Source of the DNA: Aphelenchoides besseyi | Taxonomy: Eukaryota > Nematoda > Chromadorea > Rhabditida > Aphelenchoididae | Assembly (NCBI GenBank): GCA_024699855.1 | Contig: JAMPIQ010000001.1 | Coordinates: 9,796,001-9,860,000 of the forward strand | Reading direction: 5' to 3' | DNA length: 64,000 nucleotides | Part shown: positions 22,101-32,970 of the stretch, piece after piece | How positions within the stretch are numbered: the stretch's first letter is position 1 | Layout: the number at the start of each line of letters is the position of its first letter | Notes under the pieces: generated by a model | What the model was told of the DNA's origin: nothing | Seen by the model: the letters and a program-made list of their open reading frames with translations, nothing else | Database searches by the model: none | Translations under genes and position numbers: made by a program

Positions 22101-24225
22101 ATGGAGAACGAGAGGATCATTCTCAACGTTGGAGGTCACAGACATGAAGTCTTCAAATCGACGTTAATGAAAATCCCAGCAACTAGACTTTCACGGTAGT
22201 TTTGTTCAATTGATTGATGGTGTCGATGTGTTTGTAGACTGACGCCAAATTTGGCCAACTATGACAGCCTACTAAACGAATATTATTTCGATCGAAATGG
22301 TGGCATAGTTTTTGAGATGGTCAGTTACAAAATTTGGTTTCATAACCATTCAAATTTTCGGTACTGAATTACTATCGCACTGGGAAGTTACACGTCAGTT
22401 GTTCTTATAGACATTAACATTGAATTCTGTTTTAGTATCCAACTTCTGTTTGTGGTCCACTTTTCGAAGAAGAATTGGAGTACTGGGGCTTAGATCCATC
22501 ACAAGTGAGTTTCTTCGTTCAATTGACGTAATTAATGTTTAGGTCGAGCAATGTTGTTGGATGGTTTGGAGTTCACATCGAGACACTCAATCGACTTTGG
22601 CGGTACTCGAAGAAATGGACAACACAATCGGAGACGATGACGCCCAAACGCTGGAAAAGCGATTAATGAGCAAGTTCGTTAACCGAAAAACCATGTGAAA
22701 TTGATCGTGTGCTTTAGATTTGGTTGGGAAGATGAGTTCTATCAGGGTCGAATAACGGCGTGGATGAGATTCAAACCCAAAATTTGGGCACTTTTCGACG
22801 AGCCTTATAGCTCATCAGCAGCCAAAGTAAGAATATTGCAGAAAAACATTTCGAACATATTAATTTTAGTCAATAGCAACAATTAGTGTTTGTTTTATTG
22901 TCATGTCAATCATATCTTTTTGCTTGAAAACTCATCCATCATTTCGTGTACCTTCAATTTTGCATCTCAATTGGACCGGACAACAGACCTCAAGTGTTGA
23001 TCAGTTTTCATTGCACAAGGTTCATACTGAGCCAATGAAGATCTTTTGGATGGTCAGTTATTTGTTATGATTTCCACACGAGAAAGAGGTTTTTAGATCG
23101 AGCTGATTTGTAACGTTTGGTTCACATTCGAAATTCTGGTTCGTTTCATGTTCTGTCCATCACGTCTTGCGTTCATTAAAAGTCCAATTAACATCATCGA
23201 TTTTGTAAGATTGCAGTCATCTTTTAACAACATCTGGTCTTTTAGGTCGCCACAACTTCTTATTATGCGGACATTATCTTAAAGTTATTGCATAATGAAA
23301 CACCCAAAGATATTGTTGAGTTTCTGTCAATGATTCGAATTCTCCGACTATTCAAATTAACTCAACATCATCGCGGATTGCAAATTCTAATTCACACGTT
23401 TCGAGCATCAGCCAAAGAACTCATGTTACTCGTCTTCTTTCTCATATTGGGAATCGTGATATTTGCGACGGTAAGAGACAATTAGGCATCATTTGACAGC
23501 TTCATTTGAAGTTGATGTTCTATGCCGAGAAAACGGAAGTCAACGAACAAAACGCTTTTCACTCGATACCGGAAGGACTTTACTTTGCGATCATTACGTT
23601 TACCACAGTTGGTTATGGCGATATGGTTCCACGAACGGCAATGGGCCGACTAGTTGGTGGAACGTGTGCAATCTTTGGAGTTCTTACGATCGGTAAAAAG
23701 ATCGACTGTTCATCGTATAATCATTGCTTTTTAGCTCTGCCTGTTCCTGTGATCGTCAGTAATTTCAGGTCATCTATTAATCATTAAGCACTTTAACATT
23801 TTATTTTTAGCATGTTCTACAGTCATTCACAAGCTCGCGAGAAATTGCCTCGTAAACGAAGACGTGTGTTGCCGGTCGAACAGGTGCGAATGCAAGTTCG
23901 ACGACACGCTCAAGCGATGGAAGCAGCCGTGACAACTCAACGTCGAAATGCCATTGCAAGTGTTTTCGCTGATGCTCCGAATCACATGACGAAATTCCAA
24001 AACTGTCATTCGTTTCCATTAGGTGGTCCGAATACGGTGCTTAATCGTAACAACTCCACTACATCCAACAACAATCATAGCAGTGCCACGACGAATAGTT
24101 TGACTTGCGATACGAACAACTCGGCATACACGATCAAAGGACAGTCAACAAATGAGAAACCCGATGAAGCCAATAGTCCGAGTTCGAATCACGATTTTCA
24201 CGCAAATCATCGATCAGTGATCTGA
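22101..24225 (+). CDS. Shaw-type (Kv3) voltage-gated potassium channel
   Basis: Exons: 22101-22195, 22238-22319, 22361-22393, 22436-22504, 22543-22673, 22718-22826, 22870-23052, 23097-23204, 23246-23470, 23512-23692, 23735-23768, 23811-24225 (554 aa). The T1 domain has [37 protein letters not shown] and [20 protein letters not shown], all Shaw-like. S1 follows [11 protein letters not shown]4 is [19 protein letters not shown]. The selectivity filter is TTVGYGDM and the S6 hinge is [11 protein letters not shown]. The C-terminal tail is Asn/Ser/Thr-rich. The acceptor before exon 3 reads TTTTCG rather than TTTTCAG; without that exon the T1 domain is broken. Confidence 0.93.
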
Positions 24226-24373
24226 ATCGATTGTATTGTTTCCATAGTTTTAGTCCTATTGTTTACGGTTACATTTGTTTTCATAAATCTGGAAAACCAA
24301 TTACTTGTTGCCCATTGACTTGTTTTGCTCTCTTGCAATCTATAGTGTCAACCAATTCAGATCATTGCGTTTA

Positions 24374-25951
24374 TCAAAATATTTGAAAGACGAAAAGCTT
24401 CAAAATAGTCGAAGCACCAATAAGATCACAGCTTCTTGTAGGAGTACCTAAACATAAATGTTTGTATGAATAAAAACAAACGACCGTACATGTAAAACTG
24501 TTTCGCATTGTGAGGTCGCGGTCCGATTCCCGGTCTCTGCTGTTGAGTGAACACATAGTGAGCAACCACCGATCCAGCGACGAATATAAACGCCAAAATA
24601 ACAAACGCAATCAAATCCGGGGACCAGGCGTGAGGTGGCGGTCGTAGACGCAAATCTGACGGTAACTGGGCGTCTTTGACCCAATCGACATAACGAAACG
24701 TTGCAAACTGATCTTCGGCCGCAATCTGATGCATTTGAACTAAAAGCTCCTGGTCGTGAAGTCGCAATTCCGGCCATTGCGGTGGATCGACGAAAAGTCG
24801 AAGTGCAACGACCAGCGCATTCAGAACTAACGAACTGAACCGTTGATTGCACTCATCTGTAAACTCAAGTTAATGTCTTTAAGACTCGCAGTCACACCTC
24901 TTCCACTCTGCTCTTCTTTCGGTTTTGATGTAACTACCGGCGAATCATCCAAACCCATCGCATCAACAACGCCGTGTCGTGGCACCGGCTCCGGTTTAGT
25001 TCGTGCATAACAACCGCTTTTCGGTTGTTGCCATGCGAACAACGTTTCCAAAACGTGCGGATCCACAAACTCAACAAAACCCAAACGACCACATGTAACA
25101 ACTAAATTGGCCATGAAATAACTATAGGACTAGCCCTAACCTTGTTCGGCAAGCAATTGGACCGTTGCGGAATCTGCACGAGTCAAACGTCTTCGATCTT
25201 TGCGAATTTTTGCGGTTTCGTCAATGAAGTTTGTGCACAACGATGCTGCGAGTTCGTTAGTTGATCGCGGTGTCGAATGTCCGGCTGTTTGGTAGTCGAT
25301 GAACTTGTCGAGTTCATTTGTGCAGTTGAATGCGTTGACGGATGCCAAATAAACAAGCTGTTCGGCTACTGGAGCTAACGGTCGTTGCGAAGCATTCGAG
25401 TCGATTGTGAATCGCAACTGACAACCGGACGAAAGTTGAGAACAAACACGAAGTTCTAGCAAACATTCGAACAGACTGAACTCGTGTTTTGATTTTCGTT
25501 TCAATTCGTCTTCTTACCGTCCATTTTTGTTCAACCACTCGATATTCTTTGTTCCAAATTCAACTCCCGATTTCGATTGCCATCGCCAACGTTCATCAAG
25601 CCGCTGGTAAGGTTGAAGAGGCAGTTGACGTTTTGGCTCAAGCAAAAACAAAACATCCGCCGAGTTTGTTTCCTTCCATCGATCCAATCCGCGTTCCACC
25701 AATCGATCCGTTCGACGACTCAAATTCCCAATGACCGAAAACACTTCACGATGAATACCATTGGACGAGAAACGTTCGTTCAGAAGTTGCAATTGGGATT
25801 GTTGAATACGAAGAGCAAAGAGTGTATCCAAAGTTAAATCGTCAACATTGCTGTCGAAGTAAGTCAGAAGTCCGGTAAGGGAATTTAAGAGCAGTGCCAT
25901 AAGTCGAGCGTTGTTCCAAGAAAGCCATTGAACTGTTTGAATTGTTGGCAT
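24374..25951 (-). CDS. Single-pass membrane protein, 473 aa, family not recognised
   Basis: Exons: 25951-25518, 25475-25141, 25101-24865, 24826-24485, 24447-24374; phases agree throughout. It is polar with a cysteine-containing central domain (ELRVCSQLSSGCQ, TCGRLGFVEFVDPHV, KSGCYARTKPEP) and one membrane span near the C-terminus (LIAFVILAFIFVAGSVVAHYV). The 5' end is doubtful: a TTTCAG acceptor sits 3 nt before the first ATG, so a further upstream exon, perhaps with a signal peptide, may exist. It is convergent with the channel gene (149 bp apart) and lies 306 bp downstream of MED14 on the same strand. No function is proposed. Confidence 0.65.
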
Positions 25952-26257
25952 TTGCTGAAAGTTTGTATAAAGACAGGCGAATTAGAAGAACTAGATATCT
26001 CATGGTATTTTTAACCCAATTGCTTGGCTCAACTTGTTTTTACTTTTATTCTTATTCAATGATATCGATGTCTATCACTGGGATCACAAAACACTTTGTT
26101 TACACTCACACAACACCAACACATCACTTCATTATAGTTTTTAATGACAACAAAAAACACACGCAAAAGTGAAAAGGTAATTATAAACGAATTGGAAACA
26201 AACGGATAGAAAGAATAATGCGACTAGATCTTTAAATTCTGAGGTATACGGTTGACA

Positions 26258-29200
26258 TTAGAACACAGGGAAATGTTCTAAAATTTTGGCAATTGTCAAC
26301 CAGAAGACTGCACAACCCGTTTCGTTAGCTGTTTGAGCGACTAAACGATCCAACATCTGCTGCAAATTCGAATTCACGACCTCCATTGGACCGTCGAGTC
26401 GAGCAGTGACTTTGTTCCTACAACTCAAATTCAGTGTCACATTTCCGATCAAAACTCACATTTCAACGTTGTAAATCAAATTGATTTTCCTAGACACTCT
26501 TCCCAAAGTTGGATGTTTGCGTATCGACTTCAAATGAATCTAAATCGATAGATGAGAGCAAGCCAGTGAACGCGCAATCTTACGGTCATCCAAATCGCAT
26601 TTTCCGGCGTCATTGCAATTCCGTTTTTCGGTTGGTTATTCGTGGTGTCCAATAACTGCAAATGCATAATCCATTGGCGTTTTGGTGCGTTGACTAGCCA
26701 CGATGAGCGTCGTTCACGTTTACTCAACATCGAATCCTAAAAGCCGCTCGATAATAGAAGCTTTATTAGCACCATTCTCACCAAATGAGCGCGCATCAAA
26801 CACGCGAAGGCCGGAAAAACTGACGTTGCACAGATACGACACATGATCAAGAAGGACAGCAGCGCAAATTCGTTGCAAAGCGGTGCAACGGCCTCCTCGA
26901 AATAGCGCTCAAAAACGTGAACGTCTGAAGATGAGGGAAGTGATCGATCCGACGAACTTGCTAAACAAAACGATTGATTACAACTCGGATATTTTGGAAA
27001 TTACAGAAATTTAGTTTACATTTGAGAACAAATGTGTGAGAGCAAACATAGATATGCATTCGAATTCGCCACACCGGCGTGTTCGTGTTAACGAACTCGA
27101 ATCCGACCAAATCGAAAGAGATCGTATGTTCGGATGTTGATAGGTTGGTTATCGGCAAATGGTGTTGAGAGCTTCGTTGAAATGCTCGCAATCCGTGACC
27201 CATACGAGTGACGAACATCACACCATTCAGATACTGTTCGAAAGGTGAGGGTTGTAAAGCTTAAAAGGAAGTAAAACAAAAACAAAGCAAGGAACCTACA
27301 GCCATCTTCTCGTTCCATTGCCCGTTCCATTGTATCTGCATCGATAACAACAAGCGGAAGATCGATGAGTGGCCGACGGTCATCTTCTGTCTCATCATCA
27401 GCCAACTTCTGTCCATTGATTTCCATCAGATGTTCCGTTTCATTCCAGAAATCGAATAGTGATGGACACGATCGTTGAGGAAATTCATTTTCGTTGTGTA
27501 TCTTTACAACAAATTCAACTGCACAAACATCCCAGACTTACCGGTGCAGGAACAGAAGCAGGGCCGGTTCCGGACTCCACGTTAACAAAATCTCCCAACA
27601 ATTGACTTTTTTTGTCCGCCAAGTTTTCCAACGGTCGACCGGCCATTTTGCTCCAAAATGCAAGGAAGAACGGAAACGACGCAAACTCGTCAACGTAGTG
27701 CCTTCGTTCGGCATCTTTCCACCGAATCGCTTCGATGGCCGCCTGGTTGCCGTCCAGAAGCCAAAAGTCGAGATGTGCAACACCGAACTTCACACGAATG
27801 TGATGCTCAGTAATTGGAATCAAATAGCTCTACAAATTCGAATAAATAAGATCATAATTCCTTCCTATCCTTACTTTCAATTCTAAGTTCACCAACTCGT
27901 TAGTCAACCCGTGAATAAGCGAATGAGATTCAAGAGATCGTAGTTGAACATAAGAAAAATGAAAGATCAAATTGAGTGTACGATCAGTATTCACAATATA
28001 ATTAACAACCGATAAAATTGGATCTTCACGGTCAACTCCGAATTCCGTTTTGTGATCCGAAGATTCTCGTTGGATCTCTGAACCGTACGTTTGATCTAAG
28101 TCACTTGAACTCGAGTGTCCATTTGAAAAACGTCTGGAATTCAATTGTTGACTCAACGCAAGTGCAACAACCGAATGAGCATTCCACTTGCTAAGAACAG
28201 TTTAATTGGCAAAAAGATTGGAGTGTTTGCTTACTTGTTATAAGGTCGTTTATCGTTAGGACCAATCGACTGAGCGAAGTTAACCCAAAACCCGTTGTAA
28301 CTAACTTTATAGGAGATAATGAGAATAAGATCACGTCTACGCCCGTATAAGATCGTGAGTTTGTGATAGGAAAACGCCAGAACCTAAATCGTCAAACTAT
28401 CAAGAGTTTTTCTTCTTTACTTACACTACACAAGTCTTTGAAATAATAATCGTAAGCAAACGCAAATCGCTGAGCCAAATCGAACATATTTGCGTAGATT
28501 TTAATCCTATCGACCAAATTCTGTTGAACCGAATCGACGATTCCAATTGTACCGGTCGGTAGGAAGCCGTAATGAAAAACGTAATTCACGTCTTGAACAT
28601 GTGACTGCAACTCAAGATTATTTGTTCTTCACTGAGTTGGCTCTTACGAAAAATTGACGTTTCAGGTTCTCGAGTTCGTCTTCGGTTTTTCCAACATCCG
28701 AAACCAACAAAACGTTTTTCAGCACACATTCGAATGGCCAGGTTATTTGGTTCCTATGAACTTGAAGTCGAAGGCTGCAAGAAACGAAGTTGCGAAAGAG
28801 ATCCGATTCAGATGGAATCGACGGTTCTTGTCGAAGCATATCGGTGAAGCTAAAATTGAAACGAAGTTCCGGATGGATTCTCAGTCGCTTACTCTGTAAT
28901 TTTCAGTACGTAGCCACCAACTTCCTTTTCACTTTCAACCGGCGAAAACTTGATTCCGCGACGTTGTAGGTTCTCAGTCAAACGTACGAACAACAATCGA
29001 TCAGCGATCGTCGAAAGTGCAACACGAATTTGTCTTCGAGTTGCTGTGAGCAGATTTGCATCAGAAAACGGCCATTTGCGTATGTCGATTCCTGAATTCA
29101 AAATAAACATCAAAGTAATCGACAGAAACCAACCTTTAGATTCCAAGTTAGAAATCGGCGTATCGCGAACCAACGTCGCGATGTTCAACTCGTGCAATTT

Positions 29201-31286
29201 CATCTTCTGTCCGTCTGAGTCGGCTATAAAGAAACGTGGCTGAAAGTTGGCTTCATCCTCCATTTTCACACAGAGAATCTAAAACAACATTGGATTCTTG
29301 TAGCAATCGAAAACAAACCAAAAAATAACGAAGATCCCAATTGAACTGCAAGTACATTCGCTCTTCATTTGGCTTCTTCCATTTGTCGATCCAAAGACAT
29401 GAACGCGGATGACTGATCGGCCGAAAATGCAAATTGGTACCTGTTTGAGCAAAACGCCGTAGAATCAAACATAAATGCAAACGTGTCAACAGAATTTCGA
29501 TATTCTTGTTTTCGATGTTGCAATTCGAATTGATTTCTTCCTCCAACTCCTCAAGTTTGCTGCAACGAAGTTTGCTCGGAAATTCCATCCAACATTCATC
29601 TTCGTCGATAATGCATCCCGACTGTCCTTCTTCAAGTGCTGGGATCGAACACAAAACTCGACCGCTATAGATATTGACGGCAAAATAAAGCGACTCGTCA
29701 CGTTCGGCATCATCTAACGGTATTATTCGATAGGTCAAACGAATGGACGCATCACCGATCAGACGAATCGCCGGAGAAGAGAGCTCGAATTTTCGGAACA
29801 CTCGTTTCACTGCATTCAGACGTTTACGACATCGAAACAACATTGTTTTCGTAAAGAGCGAATGAAACTGTGGTTGACTGGAAGAAGCAAATGAACAAAA
29901 AATATGATTCCCACTTACCCATTGATGAACTCGAGTTGAGGTAGATTAAAAGCGGAGGGTTGATGTAAGAGTTTCAATTTACCGCACACACGTTTCTGAT
30001 CTCGAGTGATAATTATACGATATTCGGTCGATCTTCGACTTGACAGCCAGTATACAATCGACAGGAAACCTTCTCGCAGATCGTACGCTTCAATGGACAC
30101 GTGGTTAGTAGAAATGGACTGACACAGTGACTGAGCCTGACAAAACAAGAGATCCAATTGAAGTTTCTGACAAAAGTCGTGCAAAATCTCGTAAACAATG
30201 TGAACATCCTTAAACTCAATGATAAGCCGAAAGAAATCCCGAAACCAACGTAATGAGAATGACGCATGGAAGAACGACAAATGTCAATTAACAGTTGTTT
30301 ATGTCTCGTGTGAACCAACGGTCGTCCCAAACCCATTTCGTAATCGACAACCAAAATCTTCAAATCTAACAACGTCCACTGCCAATTCTTCAGCTCGACA
30401 TCGTAATCAAAATTTGCCGGATGTTGGTCGTCATAGGCCCGCGTTAACGTCATGTGCATTTGGAACTCATCGGGTACAGTAAAAATGCACTTAGAAAAAA
30501 GTTAATTGTAAATAAAACGTTTCTTACCATTCCGTTTTCGATTTTGATTTTCGTGAATCCGACGGGCAGAAACTGAGACTCTTGCAGCAAACGATACTCG
30601 AGCATTTGTTCCAGATGCTTCAAAGTCATAGCCTGTTCTTCTTGTGTCAACGGTTCTTCTGGAATGTGTTTTTTCTAAAGAACATCGTTTAATGAACAAA
30701 GCTAAGTTTTCACTGACTTTGATGATGGCTGGAAACTTCGGCATCGTACCTAAAGACAAAACATCGACGGCAGTTGAGACTTCGAAGATCGGTAATCTTT
30801 AAAAAGGTTTTTATCATCACATTATTTATGAACTAACAGTGATTACCGTGCAAAGATCAGCTCTTCGCTCGCCAGTCGAGCCAAACTATCCGCCATTTCC
30901 ACGTAGTGTTGAGATAACTGATCCAGAACGAAGTTAATGCCTGTTGTTTTTTGATCCAACGCTTTGGCTATTCGCGCCCATTTGACAACTGCGTACAGTT
31001 TAAGGTAGAGAGTTCGGGTTGTGCGTGTAAAGTCGACCATACAAATCTTTCGATCCATATCGTTTCGTCGTTCCATGTATTCTACGGTAATCGTCCACAG
31101 TCGATAAGTCTCTTGAACGGCCAAATCGATCAAATATGTGAGACTAACGGACGGCGGCTCGTTTTGCTCGGGAACTAACGGCAAAGTGCAACGATCGGCA
31201 AAAGACGTTTCGTCCTCGTCGTTTCCACTGTTCTCGTCTGGGGACTCGTCGACCACCATGTTCTGTCGATCAGTCAAAATATTCAT
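26258..31286 (-). CDS. MED14: Mediator complex subunit 14 (MED14/RGR-1)
   Basis: Nineteen exons: 31286-30847, 30796-30718, 30674-30528, 30489-30250, 30208-29919, 29877-29319, 29278-29134, 29091-28893, 28849-28648, 28610-28425, 28383-28235, 28190-27875, 27829-27542, 27501-27300, 27259-27020, 26960-26782, 26736-26584, 26539-26460, 26417-26258. The product is 1417 aa, close to the usual MED14 length. N-terminal hallmarks: SLTYLIDLAVQETYRL, LYAVVKWARI, ADSLARLASEELIFARLP and VDVLSLGTMPKFP. Middle segments such as LEQMLEYRLLQ and VDYEMGLGRPLVH follow the same order as in metazoan MED14. MED14 is the scaffold joining Mediator head, middle and tail, and is needed for RNA polymerase II transcription. 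No frameshift was found. Confidence 0.92.
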
Positions 31287-32355
31287 ATCGAAACACGAGG
31301 AATTGGATCACCGATCAACCGAATAAACGAAAAAAGTAAACTTGTGGTGAGCGACTGCACGTGTTGGCACTCTGGGCGTTCTGTTATGTCTTCCGTTTTG
31401 TTTTGTTGTGGTGGTTACGTGATTTAAGGTTCAATAATTGTCTCAATTAGTTCGAATGGAAACAGCTCGACAATCGAATTTGTCCTATTTAACCCTCCCA
31501 TCCGACCGCTCGCTAAATTTTTTGTGACTTGCAAATCTACCGCTTTCTACCGCACAATTGCCACTTGCAACCGGCTGCGCCGCCAACGCCACATCTCTGG
31601 CAGGCATAGACTAACCGGAGGGTTGGCGTGGGCTAACGTGGCTTGGTATGTTGGCTGACGTTAAGCAAAACACAAGTGGCGGTACCGGATCGCTTGAGAG
31701 GAATTTGCTTTGTTAAGAAACCCGTATTCATTAAACCTCTTATTCTGGCGGATTTAAATTCGCAATGTCTGAAATAATTGCTTTAAACGGGTCTTGATCA
31801 CGATGCCGAGACCGCCACATAAATTCAAATAGATACGAATCAAGGACTGAACGATGAGTACCCCAACGCTTACGACCAACGAAAAATTAAACGCGAGCAA
31901 ATTAGAATGCGAAAAAAATTTGAGCGATCGGTCGTATGGGTGGATAAATAGGAAAGATCCCGACAATCTTTTCACTCTTCAAACTTCCGTTACAACACAA
32001 TCGTTTATTATGTTTTGTAAACTGATTACAACAAAAAGGTTAAAACGATTGAACGAGCAGATCGTTTCACTGATGGAAAGGTCGATTTAATGGAGGAACT
32101 AAAGTTACGAGAAACAAAATAACTGCCGATCCAGTCCTTAAGTTTAATGCCTGAGTTTTTGGAAACGCAAAAGAAATGGCAATTGTAGAAAGGCAAGTGG
32201 AAAAAGATCATAATGGAAACTAAAAGGCCACTGAATTAACAAGAGAGAAGGCATGCGGTTGAATTGAAGGCCGGTGAGGTACAAAAAGAAGGAATTCATT
32301 AAGAAATTGATTTGTACATCCAAAAGGAATCAGATAAGGTGCAGCGCCAATTCGT
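31287..32355. other. Intergenic region upstream of MED14
   Basis: About 1.07 kb between MED14 and the H1-like gene, both on the minus strand. No supportable exon was seen. The part nearest MED14 (31340-31700) is richer in CG and GGC/GCC and contains a weak inverted repeat (cgccaac and gttggcg). Confidence 0.5.
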
Positions 32356-32970
32356 TTATTTTGAAGCAGGTTTCTTCGCGGCTCCTGGAAAATGGACATC
32401 AATTGAAGTAATGGATTTTCATTCAACATATTAAAGCGGTTCAATCGACTCACCTTTTTTGGCCTTTGGACTCTTTTTCTTAGCTGGTGACTTCTTCTTG
32501 GCGGCGGTCTTCTTCGGCGGAGATCGTGTCGGACTGGCAGCCGGTGATCCGGGAGCAGCGGTTTCTTGTGGCGATTCAGCCGAAGCTGCGGTCGAGGCTG
32601 CGGCTTTTTTGACTGCAGCAGTCTTCTTTGCCGGAGCCTTTTTGGTTGCCGTCTTCTTTGGTGACGCCTTCTTCTTGGGAGCAGCTTTCTTGGTCGCTCC
32701 TAAAACGTTTCAATTCAATTGATTTGAAGTTTTCTGTTTACCTCTTGCGGCACGAGATCCACTGGCTTTTGGCGATGATGCGGCTTTCGGGCTTTTTGGT
32801 GGACTGGGTGAAGAAGGAGCGGCAACAGCTTGTGGAGAAGCTGAAGCTTCAGCGGCCGTGTTTTTGGTCGTTTTCTTGGCCGCTGCCTTCTTTGGCGATG
32901 CTTTCTTCTTCGTCACTCCGGTCGACTTCTTCGGGCTCTTCGGCTTTGCGGCAGTTTTACGAGCTACCAT
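32356..32970 (-). CDS. Lys/Ala-rich, SPKK-containing histone H1-like protein
   Basis: Exons: 32970-32742, 32699-32454, 32384-32356 (167 aa). The protein consists of Lys, Ala, Ser and Pro: KPKSPKKSTG, KKKASPKKAAAKK, SPKAASSPK and a basic end AAKKPASK. The repeated S/T-P-K-K motifs are the DNA minor-groove binding and phosphorylation motifs of linker-histone tails. The globular winged-helix domain of H1 is absent, so this is a tail-only H1-like or chromatin-compaction protein, perhaps germline-specific. It could also be a nucleolar basic protein. Confidence 0.7.

Noticed and set aside
31565..31660. Possible hairpin (cgccaac/gttggcg) upstream of MED14
   Set aside because: The stem is short and imperfect, with no RNA gene context.
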